Below, in pieces: positions 24,305 to 33,202 of a stretch of 64,000 nucleotides of DNA. The stretch is from an uncultured Flammeovirgaceae bacterium (lineage in GTDB: Bacteria > Bacteroidota > Bacteroidia > Cytophagales > Cyclobacteriaceae), in the NCBI GenBank assembly GCA_937883755.1, contig CAKZYA010000059.1:295852-359851 (forward strand), read 5' to 3'. How positions within the stretch are numbered: position 1 is the stretch's first letter; each line of letters starts with the position of its first letter. The notes beneath the pieces are model-generated. The model made no database searches. It was given only the letters and a program-made list of their open reading frames with translations, and was not told where the DNA came from. The translations under genes were made by a program, and so were the position numbers.

Positions 24305-24455
24305 AAGTAAGCTCCAATCTTGGCATTATTATAAGCAAATCTCTTCTAAAGTATAACTCTCCCGAGATTATCCATTATTCTGAAGGATACATACTACCAT
24401 TGAAGATGATTAGTGTTTAGAAAGTAGCCCAGCAGCTCTAACCAATTGCAACCGT

Positions 24456-25859
24456 ATGAGATCCTTTTATTTACTTCTCTTTGTTTGCTTATTTATATCT
24501 ATCACAAGCATTGGTCAGAGTACTTCTTCTCCATCTTCTCGCCCTAATATCGTACTGATTGTTTCTGATGACCAGGGCTATCACGATTTGGGAAGCTACG
24601 GAAGTGATGAGATCATCACCCCTCATCTAGACAGTTTAGCTACCGAAGGAGTGCGCTTTACCAATTTTTACGTTACTAGTTCTATTTGCACTCCTTCGCG
24701 TAGTGGATTGCTTACCGGACGTTATCCCCAACGAAACGGTACTTACGAGCTCTTCCGTAACGATCGAGTAAATGACGGATATCGGTATACCGCTCTAGAG
24801 TACAGCACTTCTCCGGAAAGAATACTGGGCACCGACTTACGAGAAGTTTTCATATCTGAAGTTCTGCAAAAAGCAGGTTATACTAATGGCATCTTTGGTA
24901 AGTGGGACTTTGGCCAACTTCACCGATTTTTACCCTTACAGCAGGGGTTTGACCGATTTTATGGCTTTGTGAATACCGGCATCGACTATTTTACCCACGA
25001 ACGCTATGGTGTCCCTTCTATGTATTCCGATAATACACCTACTATCCAAGATCAAGGAACATACACTACTGATCTATTCACCCGAGAAGCATTAGAATTT
25101 ATTGAAGAAAATCACCAAGCTCCTTTCTTTTTGTATCTACCGTACAATGCGCCTCATTCTGCTTCTAATCTAGATCCAGAAATTCGAAGGTCGGTTCAAG
25201 CCCCTGAAGAATCGTTACAGTTATACCCCGAAGGTAGCACAACTCGCGAGAAACAAGCGCGAGGGTATCGGGCCGCAGTCACCCGAATGGATGAAAGTAT
25301 TGGTAAAATCCTTAATCGGATAAGTAGTTATGGTTTAGAAGAAACTACTATCATTGTATTTTTATCGGATAATGGAGGCGGTATAGGCTCCGATAACTCA
25401 CCCTTGCGCGGGAGAAAGGGACAGTTTTGGGAAGGAGGCATTCGGGTACCCTGCATCATCAAATGGCCTGGTGTCGTTGAGTCAGGTACCATTAACAACA
25501 GCCTAGTTACCTCCCTCGATATCTTCCCTACTCTACTAACAGCCACTGGCACTGCTTTGCCAGATTCTATCCAGCTAGACGGGCACAGCTTATTTCCTTT
25601 GCTTCGGGGTGAAAGAAACACCATAAGAAATGCTATGTTTTGGGAGCTAAGGGGTGAACAAGCCGCCCGGATAGGAAAATGGAAATGGATATCTTCACCT
25701 CAGAGAAAAGGCCTATTTGATTTAGAAGAAGACATTGGAGAACAACATGATCTCACGGCCTTACAACCCGATATAGCCCAGATGATACAAGAAAGGTTTG
25801 AAGAGTGGAAATCAACAATGAAAGCTGCCGAACCCCGAGGTCCGTTTAGGGATTTCTAG
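24456..25859 (+). CDS. Secreted type I sulfatase
   Basis: The 467-residue protein has a signal peptide (ending SIGQS), the N-terminal calcium-site motif NIVLIVSDDQG (Asp38, Asp39) and the formylglycine signature CTPSRSGLLTGR with Cys78 as the residue to be modified. The second metal motif is FLSDNGG. C-terminal features SLDIFPTLLTATG, LDGHSLFPLL and FDLEEDIGEQHDL are typical of S1-family arylsulfatases. It hydrolyses sulfate esters, probably from marine polysaccharide fragments, in the periplasm. It needs a formylglycine-generating or anSME-type maturation enzyme, which is not in this window. No carbohydrate-utilisation locus surrounds it. Confidence 0.92.
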   Translation: MRSFYLLLFVCLFISITSIGQSTSSPSSRPNIVLIVSDDQGYHDLGSYGSDEIITPHLDSLATEGVRFTNFYVTSSICTPSRSGLLTGRYPQRNGTYELFRNDRVNDGYRYTALEYSTSPERILGTDLREVFISEVLQKAGYTNGIFGKWDFGQLHRFLPLQQGFDRFYGFVNTGIDYFTHERYGVPSMYSDNTPTIQDQGTYTTDLFTREALEFIEENHQAPFFLYLPYNAPHSASNLDPEIRRSVQAPEESLQLYPEGSTTREKQARGYRAAVTRMDESIGKILNRISSYGLEETTIIVFLSDNGGGIGSDNSPLRGRKGQFWEGGIRVPCIIKWPGVVESGTINNSLVTSLDIFPTLLTATGTALPDSIQLDGHSLFPLLRGERNTIRNAMFWELRGEQAARIGKWKWISSPQRKGLFDLEEDIGEQHDLTALQPDIAQMIQERFEEWKSTMKAAEPRGPFRDF

Positions 25860-25939
25860 CATCAGTTTAGTAAATAAATACTATCTTTAGCTTAGAAGAA
25901 TCTTCTTCTAAGTTTTTGTGCATCCAACTACCTGACTCT

Positions 25940-27190
25940 ATGAATTTTCGCACCCGCGCCCAGCTATCGGGCATGATGTTTCTTGAATATTTTGTTTGGG
26001 GCGCCTGGTACGTCACACTGGGTACTTATTTAGGGACGACCCTCCAGTTCGAAGGAACTCAGATTGGATTGGCTTACGGTGCATTTGCCATTGCGGCTAT
26101 GATCTCCCCGTTTTTTGTCGGCATGGTGGCTGATCGTTTTTTTCCCACTGAGCGAGTACTAGGCGTTTTGCACCTTGTAGGTGGTGCAATATTATACTAC
26201 CTGACCACTATTGAGGACTTCGCTTTATTTTATCCAGTCATAATTGCCTACACACTTTGCTTTATGCCTACAATTGCTCTAACCAACTCTCTTTCTTTTC
26301 ATCATATGGATAATCCAGGTAAAGAATTTCCGGGGGTTCGGGTGTTGGGCACCATTAGCTGGATTATTGCCGGATTGATTATTGGCTACCTGAACATTGA
26401 GAGCCAATCCACTCCGATACTCATTGCGGCGGGAATGTCTGTAGTGATGGGACTGTATAGCTTTACACTTCCTCATACCCCTCCCCGCAGTAAGGGAGAA
26501 AAAGCCAGTTGGCAAGATATTATTGGTCTAGATGCACTGAAACTGATGAAAGAACGCTCATTTGCGGTACTTTTTATCGCCTCTCTGCTTATCTGCATAC
26601 CGCTTTCATTTTACTACAGTTTCGCCAATCTATTTCTTAATAATATCGGAGTAGAAAATGCAGCCGGAAAAATGACAATGGGACAGATGTCCGAAATTCT
26701 GTTTTTGTTACTAATGCCTTTTTTCTTTAAACGTTTAGGCTACAAAAAAATGCTGATAATTGGTATGGCTGCCTGGGCACTTCGTTATGTACTCTTTATG
26801 ATGGGGAACCCTAGTGAGTTAGTTTGGATGCTGTACGGTGGTATTATCTTGCACGGTATCTGCTACGATTTCTTCTTTGTGACTGGGCAAATTTACGTAG
26901 ACGAACGCGCCCCCAAGAATATCAAAAATGCTGCCCAAGGGCTCATCACTTTTGCCACCTACGGAGTAGGTATGTTCATCGGCAGTTTGCTTTCAGGGGT
27001 GATTGCTGAAAACTACACCATAGACCAGTCTACTTATTTGTGGGATAAAATCTGGCTTGTTCCCGCAGTACTTTCTGCGATTGTTTTAGTGTTGTTTACT
27101 GTTTTCTTTCGGGAAAAGCGAGCTAAACGATCAGCCGATGAAATCCGAACTGAAACCTCTCAAGCAATCTCAGAATCAAAACCAGCTTAG
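25940..27190 (+). CDS. MFS nucleoside:proton symporter (NupG/XapB-like)
   Basis: The first ATG, at 25940, gives 416 residues; a TTG further upstream is less likely. The start of the protein, RAQLSGMMFLEYFVWGAWYVTLGTYL, closely follows the nucleoside transporter pattern (LSxMMFLQFFIWGAWFVTLGTYL). About 12 membrane segments follow, with FVGMVADRFFPTERVLGVLHL, a central polar loop, and GICYDFFFVTGQIYVDERAP, which is conserved in this family. It imports nucleosides with protons through the inner membrane. It is 80 bp after the sulfatase gene on the same strand, but a shared function is not evident. Confidence 0.9.
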   Translation: MNFRTRAQLSGMMFLEYFVWGAWYVTLGTYLGTTLQFEGTQIGLAYGAFAIAAMISPFFVGMVADRFFPTERVLGVLHLVGGAILYYLTTIEDFALFYPVIIAYTLCFMPTIALTNSLSFHHMDNPGKEFPGVRVLGTISWIIAGLIIGYLNIESQSTPILIAAGMSVVMGLYSFTLPHTPPRSKGEKASWQDIIGLDALKLMKERSFAVLFIASLLICIPLSFYYSFANLFLNNIGVENAAGKMTMGQMSEILFLLLMPFFFKRLGYKKMLIIGMAAWALRYVLFMMGNPSELVWMLYGGIILHGICYDFFFVTGQIYVDERAPKNIKNAAQGLITFATYGVGMFIGSLLSGVIAENYTIDQSTYLWDKIWLVPAVLSAIVLVLFTVFFREKRAKRSADEIRTETSQAISESKPA

Positions 27191-27370
27191 AAAATATGAA
27201 AACCTGTTCCGGAATGTGAGCCGGGTCGCCAGGCGATTAGAGATATGAAAACTTGTCACAGACTTGGTTCTCGCTTATGAAAGGAAGGATTAGGTGCAAA
27301 AATGGTATCAATTCTCATTCTCCGTTTTCCGTTCTCCCTTATCCGTACTCCAATACCCAAAAAATTCGCT

Positions 27371-27378
27371 TATCTTTG
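27371..27378 (+). promoter_or_regulatory. Promoter -7 box of the OmpH-like gene
   Basis: TATCTTTG exactly matches TAnnTTTG and lies 41 bp before the GTG at 27419. Because it lies downstream of the other possible in-frame start (27302), it supports the GTG as the true start. No clear -33 box is visible. Confidence 0.5.
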
Positions 27379-27418
27379 TCGGCGCATTTTATTGGTTAAC
27401 CTAAACTTTAATTACACA

Positions 27419-28045
27419 GTGAAAATTGCATCCCTTGTTTTAAATGGTGTTCTGCTTATTGCAGTTATTTATTTATATGTGCTTCATTTTAGCTCTAATA
27501 GCGAAAACAGTATGGCTACTGACGCTCAAGTCGGTAGTGTAGCATCCGGAGCTATTCCCCGCATTGCGTACGTCAATTCGGATACTCTCTTAGCCAACTA
27601 CAAGTTCTTTCAAACAAAAAAAGAAGAACTGGAGAAACGAGCCGAGGACTTGCAAAAAGAATACGAAAACCGCGCCCGGGGCCTACAAAATGAAATTAGT
27701 AGCTTTCAACAAAATGCAGGGGGAATGACCATGAACCAAGCGCGGGCTGTTGAAGAAGACCTTCGTAAGAAACAGCAGAATTTGCTTCAGTACCAGCAAA
27801 ACCTAAGTACCCAACTTCTAGAGGAAGAAGGTAAAGTAAATGATGACCTTTACGATCGGGTTTCTAACTATCTGGAAGATTACGGTAAAAACGAAGATTT
27901 TAAATTGGTACTCACCTACACTAAAAATAGTGGTGTACTCTATGCTGATGATAGCCTGGATATTACCAACCAGGTAGTAGAAGGCTTAAATCTACAATAC
28001 GAGGGGGTCACAGAAGTAGCTACGGATTCTACTGCTGCGCAGTAG
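27419..28045 (+). CDS. OmpH/Skp-family periplasmic chaperone
   Basis: The frame is open from 27302, but the product beginning at the GTG at 27419 (VKIASLVLNGVLLIAVIYLYVLHF) gives a normal N-terminal signal anchor and follows a good promoter box, so 27419 is chosen; 208 residues. IPRIAYVNSDTLLANYKFFQTKKEELEKRAEDLQ is read as residues 46-79 and is the typical OmpH opening. A long charged coiled coil follows to about residue 150, then FKLVLTYTKNSGVLYADDSLDIT and VVEGLNLQY close the fold. Skp proteins trimerise and hold unfolded outer-membrane proteins in the periplasm. Members with one membrane anchor are common in Bacteroidota. Confidence 0.88.
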   Translation: MKIASLVLNGVLLIAVIYLYVLHFSSNSENSMATDAQVGSVASGAIPRIAYVNSDTLLANYKFFQTKKEELEKRAEDLQKEYENRARGLQNEISSFQQNAGGMTMNQARAVEEDLRKKQQNLLQYQQNLSTQLLEEEGKVNDDLYDRVSNYLEDYGKNEDFKLVLTYTKNSGVLYADDSLDITNQVVEGLNLQYEGVTEVATDSTAAQ

Positions 28046-28091
28046 GTAAAGGCAGAGCTACTCTATAATATTTTTTGCTCAGCATATAAAG

Positions 28092-28121
28092 AAAAACCGC
28101 AGACAAATATCTGCGGTTTTT
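28092..28121. terminator. Bidirectional terminator after the OmpH-like gene
   Basis: AAAACCGCAGA (28093-28103) pairs perfectly with TCTGCGGTTTT (28110-28120), loop CAAATA, with T on the plus strand and A-rich sequence before it. It can end transcripts in both directions. Confidence 0.85.
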
Positions 28122-28240
28122 ACCTTACAACAACCTTGTCACACCTCTTAGGGTGCAACTTCAACCTATGCAAACTTTACTTTGAACACTTACCTCTCAT
28201 ACGCCTTATAACTCTTTTCAATTTTTTCCTTAACCCTCAC
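28092..28240 (-). ncRNA. Candidate small RNA, about 150 nt
   Basis: On the minus strand TATATTTG (28252-28245) is a perfect TAnnTTTG box. A transcript starting just after it would run through a purine-rich stretch without a good ORF and end at the strong hairpin and T run at 28092-28121. TTTTG lies 23 bp upstream, slightly too far for an ideal -33. The order promoter, 110-150 nt, terminator is what one expects for an intergenic sRNA, but chance is possible. Confidence 0.3.
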
Positions 28241-28523
28241 ATTACAAATATACGGGGTGAGGATAGGATGGCTGTCAAAACTCGGTCAGTGGTAGAAATA
28301 GCTCGTTCAGTACCCGATTGTTCTCGTTATAGTGAACCACCTGAGTCATCCTTGTAGGACTTGCTACCGGTACACCGTAAAACCAGATATTCCCGGTACC
28401 GCATCATAATCAATTCTCATTTTTTCGCTCTTTACATCCAGATGGTGATTCAGCAGATTTTTTTGGCACCAGGGGTACTTCCGTAGTAAATCGTATCTTC
28501 CCCTCAAATTTTCATTCAACGGA
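28122..28523. other. Intergenic region before the LytS gene
   Basis: Besides the candidate small RNA on the minus strand I see no gene. The plus-strand open frame here (28136-28357) begins with a TTG and has no protein-like features. Confidence 0.5.
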
Positions 28524-29633
28524 ATGTCCCGACTGGCCCGAATATTTCAGATTAAACACTTCTTACTACTCAATGCAGCTATTTGGCTATGTGCTGGGAC
28601 AATCAGCACAACCGTTTACTACTCCCTAGCTCGAGACTGGAATATTGCTTATACTCTTCGCGATAGCATCCGTCACCCCTTAGCTATGGTGCTTGCGTTT
28701 TGGATACTGAGTTTTGTAGTATTTGACCTATTTATCGCCACCCGCCACTATCACCGACGTTGGTTCGGACTATTTCACTTCGCAATGAGTGTACTCTTCG
28801 GCGTAGCACATAAAGCGCTGAGCTACTTGAGTGGGTTGTTACTAGAACGGCTCTTCTTACCTCAGGAAACGAAGACGTGGCAGGAACTCATTATTTTGTG
28901 GAAACACACTTGGTTTGATATTACATTAGGCGTAGCTGTATACTGGGTTATTTTACTGATTCTGATGGCACTGGAAAACCGTCACCGCTACCGAAATGAA
29001 CGATTGGTTGCTTACGATTTGCGAAACCAATTATCAGAAGGACAATTGAACCAGATGAAATTACAGATGCAACCGCACTTTCTGTTCAACGCTCTGAACA
29101 CTATTGCTATGATGGTTCGGAAAAATAGTCAGGATGCAGCCCTCTCTATGCTGAGCAGCTTAAGCGAAATGCTACGCAACAGCTTGAGCCGAAGCCGACA
29201 AGCTTTTATACCTCTAAAAGACGAACTACAATTAATCGATCAGTATCTCATCATAGAAAAAGCCCGCTATCAAGATCGCCTCACGGTAAAGCAACATATC
29301 CAGCCCGAAGCATTAGATATGCAGGTACCCAATCTTATCTTGCAGCCTATTGTAGAAAATGCCTTTAAACATGGTATTTCACAGAGTATTGAACCTGCCC
29401 AACTTGTCATTTCAATCAGCCTTGAAAATAATAAAGTAATAATGGAAGTATTTAATACCGGAAACCAACTTCCGGAGGGCTGGCAGCTGCAAAGCCACCA
29501 GGGGATTGGTCTAAGAAATACGACTAACCGCCTAATGCAGTTCTACCAAGGAAACTTTAAATTTCAGATTACCGAACGGGAAGATGGCGTACTGGTAAGA
29601 ATTGTGTTACCTCAAGTGAATAAACTACAATAA
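28524..29633 (+). CDS. LytS/YehU-type sensor histidine kinase
   Basis: Four membrane segments occupy residues 12-150 without a recognisable extracellular sensor domain. The His_kinase box follows: LKLQMQPHFLFNALNTIAMMV with phospho-acceptor His185, then LSSLSEMLRNSLSRSR, a second conserved region LIDQYLIIEKARYQDRL, the N box QPIVENAFKHGI and an ATP-lid segment GIGLRNTTNRLMQFY. In this family the kinase phosphorylates a LytTR response regulator, here encoded 29 bp downstream. The pair precedes three FtsX-like permeases; in Bacteroidota such kinases often sense envelope stress or antimicrobial peptides. That last role is inference. Confidence 0.92.
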   Translation: MSRLARIFQIKHFLLLNAAIWLCAGTISTTVYYSLARDWNIAYTLRDSIRHPLAMVLAFWILSFVVFDLFIATRHYHRRWFGLFHFAMSVLFGVAHKALSYLSGLLLERLFLPQETKTWQELIILWKHTWFDITLGVAVYWVILLILMALENRHRYRNERLVAYDLRNQLSEGQLNQMKLQMQPHFLFNALNTIAMMVRKNSQDAALSMLSSLSEMLRNSLSRSRQAFIPLKDELQLIDQYLIIEKARYQDRLTVKQHIQPEALDMQVPNLILQPIVENAFKHGISQSIEPAQLVISISLENNKVIMEVFNTGNQLPEGWQLQSHQGIGLRNTTNRLMQFYQGNFKFQITEREDGVLVRIVLPQVNKLQ

Positions 29634-29662
29634 ACCTGAGCATTTTGATACCTTGAGTAACG

Positions 29663-30451
29663 ATGGAAAAAATAAAAGCCGTTATCGTAGACGATGAACT
29701 AGAAGCCCGGGAAGGCGTTGCCTGGCTTCTAGCCAAAGATCAGCAAATAGATGTAGTAGCCGTTTGTGCCAATGGGATTGAGGCAATCCAGGCTATCCGG
29801 GAATATCACCCTGAACTACTGTTTCTGGATATTCAGATGCCCCAGATTAATGGCTTTGAGGTCTTGAATAGTATTTCAGCCGAATATTTACCAGCTGTGA
29901 TCTTCACTACGGCTTACGATGAATATACTCTTAAAGCTTTTGAAGTACACGCTGTAGATTATTTGCTAAAACCGTTTACCAACGAACGTTTCTTCGCGGC
30001 ACTTAATCACGCCAAACAAATCATTCAGCAAAAAAGCACGTCTAATCAGCAAGTATCTGGCTTCATTCAATCCCAATTAAAAACTGGCCAATCCAATCAA
30101 CTAGTATCTGAACCATCAACTTCTGAACGGCTCACGGTAAAAGTAGATGGCAAAGTCTACTTTATTCCCTTTCAGGAAATTATCTGGATAGAGGCGTATG
30201 ATTACTACGTAAAGATTCATGTAGCCGATCGGTTTTATCTGCTCAGAGACAGTTTGAAAAGAATGGCAACCCGCTTACCTAACCCACCTTTTGTGCGAGT
30301 TCACAAATCTAGTATTATCAACCAAAGACACCTTCAAGAGATTGCCCCTCAGCAAAATGGAAATGAGTACCAGATTACTTTGATGAATGGTCAGCAGCTT
30401 AACAGCAGCCGGAGCTACCGCGACCAGATTAAAAATCTGATGAATAATTGA
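29663..30451 (+). CDS. LytTR-family response regulator
   Basis: The receiver domain (residues 5-120) has acidic pair Asp10/Asp11, phosphorylation site Asp56 in LLFLDIQMP, Thr in FTTAYDEYTLKAF and Lys in DYLLKPF. A Gln/Ser-rich linker (about 125-155) leads to the LytTR DNA-binding domain (156-258): LTVKVDGKVYFIPFQEIIWIEAYDYYVKIH and FVRVHKSSIINQRHLQEI. LytTR proteins bind pairs of 9-bp direct repeats separated by about 12 bp. Two matching repeat pairs are found at 30508-30545 and 33057-33094, so the downstream permease genes are likely targets. Confidence 0.93.
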   Translation: MEKIKAVIVDDELEAREGVAWLLAKDQQIDVVAVCANGIEAIQAIREYHPELLFLDIQMPQINGFEVLNSISAEYLPAVIFTTAYDEYTLKAFEVHAVDYLLKPFTNERFFAALNHAKQIIQQKSTSNQQVSGFIQSQLKTGQSNQLVSEPSTSERLTVKVDGKVYFIPFQEIIWIEAYDYYVKIHVADRFYLLRDSLKRMATRLPNPPFVRVHKSSIINQRHLQEIAPQQNGNEYQITLMNGQQLNSSRSYRDQIKNLMNN

Positions 30452-30507
30452 GCTATTACGCCAATTGACCAGACTTAGCAATACAATTAAGTGAAGACCC
30501 TTTTGCG

Positions 30508-30545
30508 TTCATTCGCTGCATAATAGCAGTAGTTGGCTGCAAAAA
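30508..30545 (+). promoter_or_regulatory. Putative LytTR operator upstream of the first permease
   Basis: TTCGCTGCA and TTGGCTGCA are 9-bp direct repeats separated by 12 bp, followed by AAAAA. This 9-12-9 layout with a 21-bp period is that of known LytTR sites such as AgrA's. The 38-bp block recurs with 32 identical bases at 33057-33094. It lies 73 bp before the permease start and right after the regulator gene. Confidence 0.6.
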
Positions 30546-30617
30546 CTAGATATTATCAAGTGTAAGGTCAATATTGATTGCATTACTGATTCCAGCAATT
30601 TTTTAGCTCAAAAACCT

Positions 30618-33035
30618 ATGCTACGAAACTATCTTAAAATTGCACTTCGTAACTTTTGGAGACACAAATTTATATCTCTTATCAACCTGATTGGACTTTC
30701 GCTTGGTATTACTGTAGCTATTCTGGCCTATCTGTTCATCCAAGACGAATTCCGCACCGACCGCTTTCACCGGAATGCTGACCGCATTTACCAGGTGGTC
30801 TTAGAAGAAAAAAATCTGGCGAACGGTGAAATTGACATAACCGAACCTCAGCCTTACCCTTTGGCCTCATCTCTGTACGAAGATTTGCCGGAAGTGACCA
30901 GTTTTGTTCGTTTCAAAGAAGGTGACTACTATATCAAAACTACTGACCAGACAATTAAGCAGACAATAGTATTTGCTGACTCTACCCTTTTCCAGGTATT
31001 TGATTTCCCATTAGTGCAAGGCAACCCTAAGCTTGCGCTAACTGATGCGTCATCGGTTGCTATTAGTCAGACAAAAGCTCAGCAGCTTTTCGGAAATGAG
31101 AATGCGGTTGGGCAACGACTTGAAGTACGGTTAGATGATACCTACGAGGATTTTCAGGTAACCGCCGTATTTAAAGATATACCTTCCTACTCCACCATTC
31201 AGGCTGAAATAATTCTTCCAATGCATTTGTCCATTGCCAAAGCAATCATACCTCCGTTAAGAAGTGAAAAATATGATCCCTGGGATGTAAGTGCTTTTAA
31301 GACTTTTGTACTACTTCAACCTTCAACTACTCCATCACTATTAGCTGACAAACTAGCCGATCTACGAAATACTTACCACCCGGACGAAACTGAGTACTTT
31401 ATTGAAGAAAAAAAGCAATCAGGTAACGACTTAAGCCGAAGTTATCTTTTAAGACCCTTACCAGAAGTCTACTTCACTTCTAATTATTTGGTCAGCGGTG
31501 AAAAGGGAAGCAAACCTATTTACTCTTATATTCTGGCTTCCATTGCCGGGGGGATTTTACTCATGGCCTGCTTTAACTACCTCACGTTAAGTATTGGACG
31601 AGCCAGCCGGCGTACCCGCGAGATTGGAATTAGGAAAGTGGTCGGAGCCCGCCGCCGACAATTAGCCTACCAGTTCACGAGCGAAGCTGTAATACTGAGC
31701 ATTCTATCACTTGGATTGGCTCTGTTGCTCGTTTTTTTGCTATTACCTCTTTTCAACCGATTAGCCGATAAATCATTAACCTTCGTAACTCTCATCCAAC
31801 CGTTGACCTTCACAGCCATAATAGGTATTACCTTAATTACGGGCTTGCTGTCCGGTATCTACCCCGCTTTGTATCTTTCGGCTATTCCTACTCTGGATGC
31901 TTTCCTAAAAAAATTTACGCTCGGCAAAGTAAATCTATTTACCCAAACATTAGTCACTTTCCAATTCTGCCTGCCAGTTATATTTCTGGTAGCTACCTTA
32001 GTGATGATTTATCAGCTTAATTTTATGCGTTCTCAGGACTTAGGTTTTGACGATGAACACGTACTGGTAATTGAAAACAACGCAGCCAACTCCCATCAGG
32101 CTTGGGAGCAGTTTCAAAACCACATTGCCACAAGAAATGATGTAATTTCAGCCGCAGTAACCGGAAGTGCATTTTCTAAACCTGGTAATACATACTTTTT
32201 TCGCGATAATCAGGAGCAAAACCGACCCGTACGAGTTTATTCCGTATCTACGTCATTTCTAGAAACTCAAGGCCTGAGGCTAAAACAAGGTCGCTGGTTC
32301 AACCCTGAATTATCTTCCGACTCAACCGAAGCCATTATAGTAAACGAGCAATTTACTCGCACATTCGGATGGAATGACCCTATTGGAAAAAAAATAGAAG
32401 GAGATTATATCATTGGTGTGGTAGAAGATTTTCACATAGAGTCGCTAGCATCAGCCATTTCCCCAGTAGCATTTTATCTTATTAAAGACCGGCATGACAA
32501 GTCGTTTATATTACTCAAACTTGCTTCCAATAACTTATCCAAAACGTTGGCTGATCTCAGTGAGCTATGGCAAAATGAGATTTCTGATAGCCCGTTTCTG
32601 TATTCATTCATGAATGAATACTTCAACGCACTGTACCAACATGAGGAGCGCTGGAAGCAAATTATGCAGTGGGTGGCTATTATTACAATTGTAATTTCCG
32701 CACTGGGACTCATCGGACTCACGGCATTGGCTGCGGCAGGACGGGAGAAAGAAGTCAGTATCCGCAAGGTACTAGGTGCCTCTGCGTCATCCATTTTACT
32801 GCTATTATCCCGAGACTTTCTAAGATTGGTGATTATTGCTCTAGTCATCGCAATACCAGTAGCAAACTATTTGATTACGGAATGGCTGGCCGGCTTTGCC
32901 TACCGGGTAGAAATACAATGGTGGCTATTCGCCATTCCAGCCCTGTTAATCCTGCTGGTAGCGATACTCTCAGTCAGCCAGCAGACTTTCAAAGCAGCTA
33001 CCCGCAATCCGATAGATAGCTTACGATACGAATAG
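30618..33035 (+). CDS. FtsX/MacB-like ABC transporter permease 1
   Basis: The 805-residue protein has the layout of Bacteroidota DUF-type ABC permeases: a first membrane segment (LINLIGLSLGITVAILAYLFI), a MacB-like periplasmic domain (residues 45-285), three membrane segments with REIGIRKVVGARRRQL, a second periplasmic domain (to about 680), and three final segments with KEVSIRKVLGASASSILLLLSRDFLRLV and the C-terminal signature ATRNPIDSLRYE. MacB permeases are mechanotransmission devices that do not pass substrate through the membrane. An ATPase is required but is not encoded in the cluster. A LytTR-type site precedes the gene. Confidence 0.9.
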   Translation: MLRNYLKIALRNFWRHKFISLINLIGLSLGITVAILAYLFIQDEFRTDRFHRNADRIYQVVLEEKNLANGEIDITEPQPYPLASSLYEDLPEVTSFVRFKEGDYYIKTTDQTIKQTIVFADSTLFQVFDFPLVQGNPKLALTDASSVAISQTKAQQLFGNENAVGQRLEVRLDDTYEDFQVTAVFKDIPSYSTIQAEIILPMHLSIAKAIIPPLRSEKYDPWDVSAFKTFVLLQPSTTPSLLADKLADLRNTYHPDETEYFIEEKKQSGNDLSRSYLLRPLPEVYFTSNYLVSGEKGSKPIYSYILASIAGGILLMACFNYLTLSIGRASRRTREIGIRKVVGARRRQLAYQFTSEAVILSILSLGLALLLVFLLLPLFNRLADKSLTFVTLIQPLTFTAIIGITLITGLLSGIYPALYLSAIPTLDAFLKKFTLGKVNLFTQTLVTFQFCLPVIFLVATLVMIYQLNFMRSQDLGFDDEHVLVIENNAANSHQAWEQFQNHIATRNDVISAAVTGSAFSKPGNTYFFRDNQEQNRPVRVYSVSTSFLETQGLRLKQGRWFNPELSSDSTEAIIVNEQFTRTFGWNDPIGKKIEGDYIIGVVEDFHIESLASAISPVAFYLIKDRHDKSFILLKLASNNLSKTLADLSELWQNEISDSPFLYSFMNEYFNALYQHEERWKQIMQWVAIITIVISALGLIGLTALAAAGREKEVSIRKVLGASASSILLLLSRDFLRLVIIALVIAIPVANYLITEWLAGFAYRVEIQWWLFAIPALLILLVAILSVSQQTFKAATRNPIDSLRYE

Positions 33036-33056
33036 TCAATTAAACCTCTAGCTAAT

Positions 33057-33094
33057 TTCATACGCTGCACATATGCGGTAGTTGGCTGCAAAAA
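33057..33094 (+). promoter_or_regulatory. Second putative LytTR operator
   Basis: TACGCTGCA and TTGGCTGCA are spaced by 12 bp and followed by AAAAA, matching the block at 30508-30545 at 32 of 38 positions. The mismatches fall in the spacer and at one repeat position. It sits 109 bp before the small secreted protein gene and upstream of the second permease, so that gene pair may form a separate transcription unit under the same regulator. Confidence 0.6.
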
Positions 33095-33202
33095 ATGGTG
33101 ACAATTAAAAATTAAGATGATATTACAGTATATGCTTTTAATGGCACTGAGTTTTTTACCAGCTCTAGATTGCTTCATCTCCAATTGGAAAGTCTAAGAC
33201 CC

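Noticed and set aside
22943..27190. An efflux or carbohydrate-utilisation operon linking adaptor, sulfatase and nucleoside transporter
   Set aside because: The genes share a strand but have 80-150 bp gaps and unrelated functions; no pump, TolC or SusCD genes are present.
28136..28357. 73-codon plus-strand ORF before the LytS gene
   Set aside because: It starts with TTG, begins inside the terminator-proximal region and has no domain or signal peptide.
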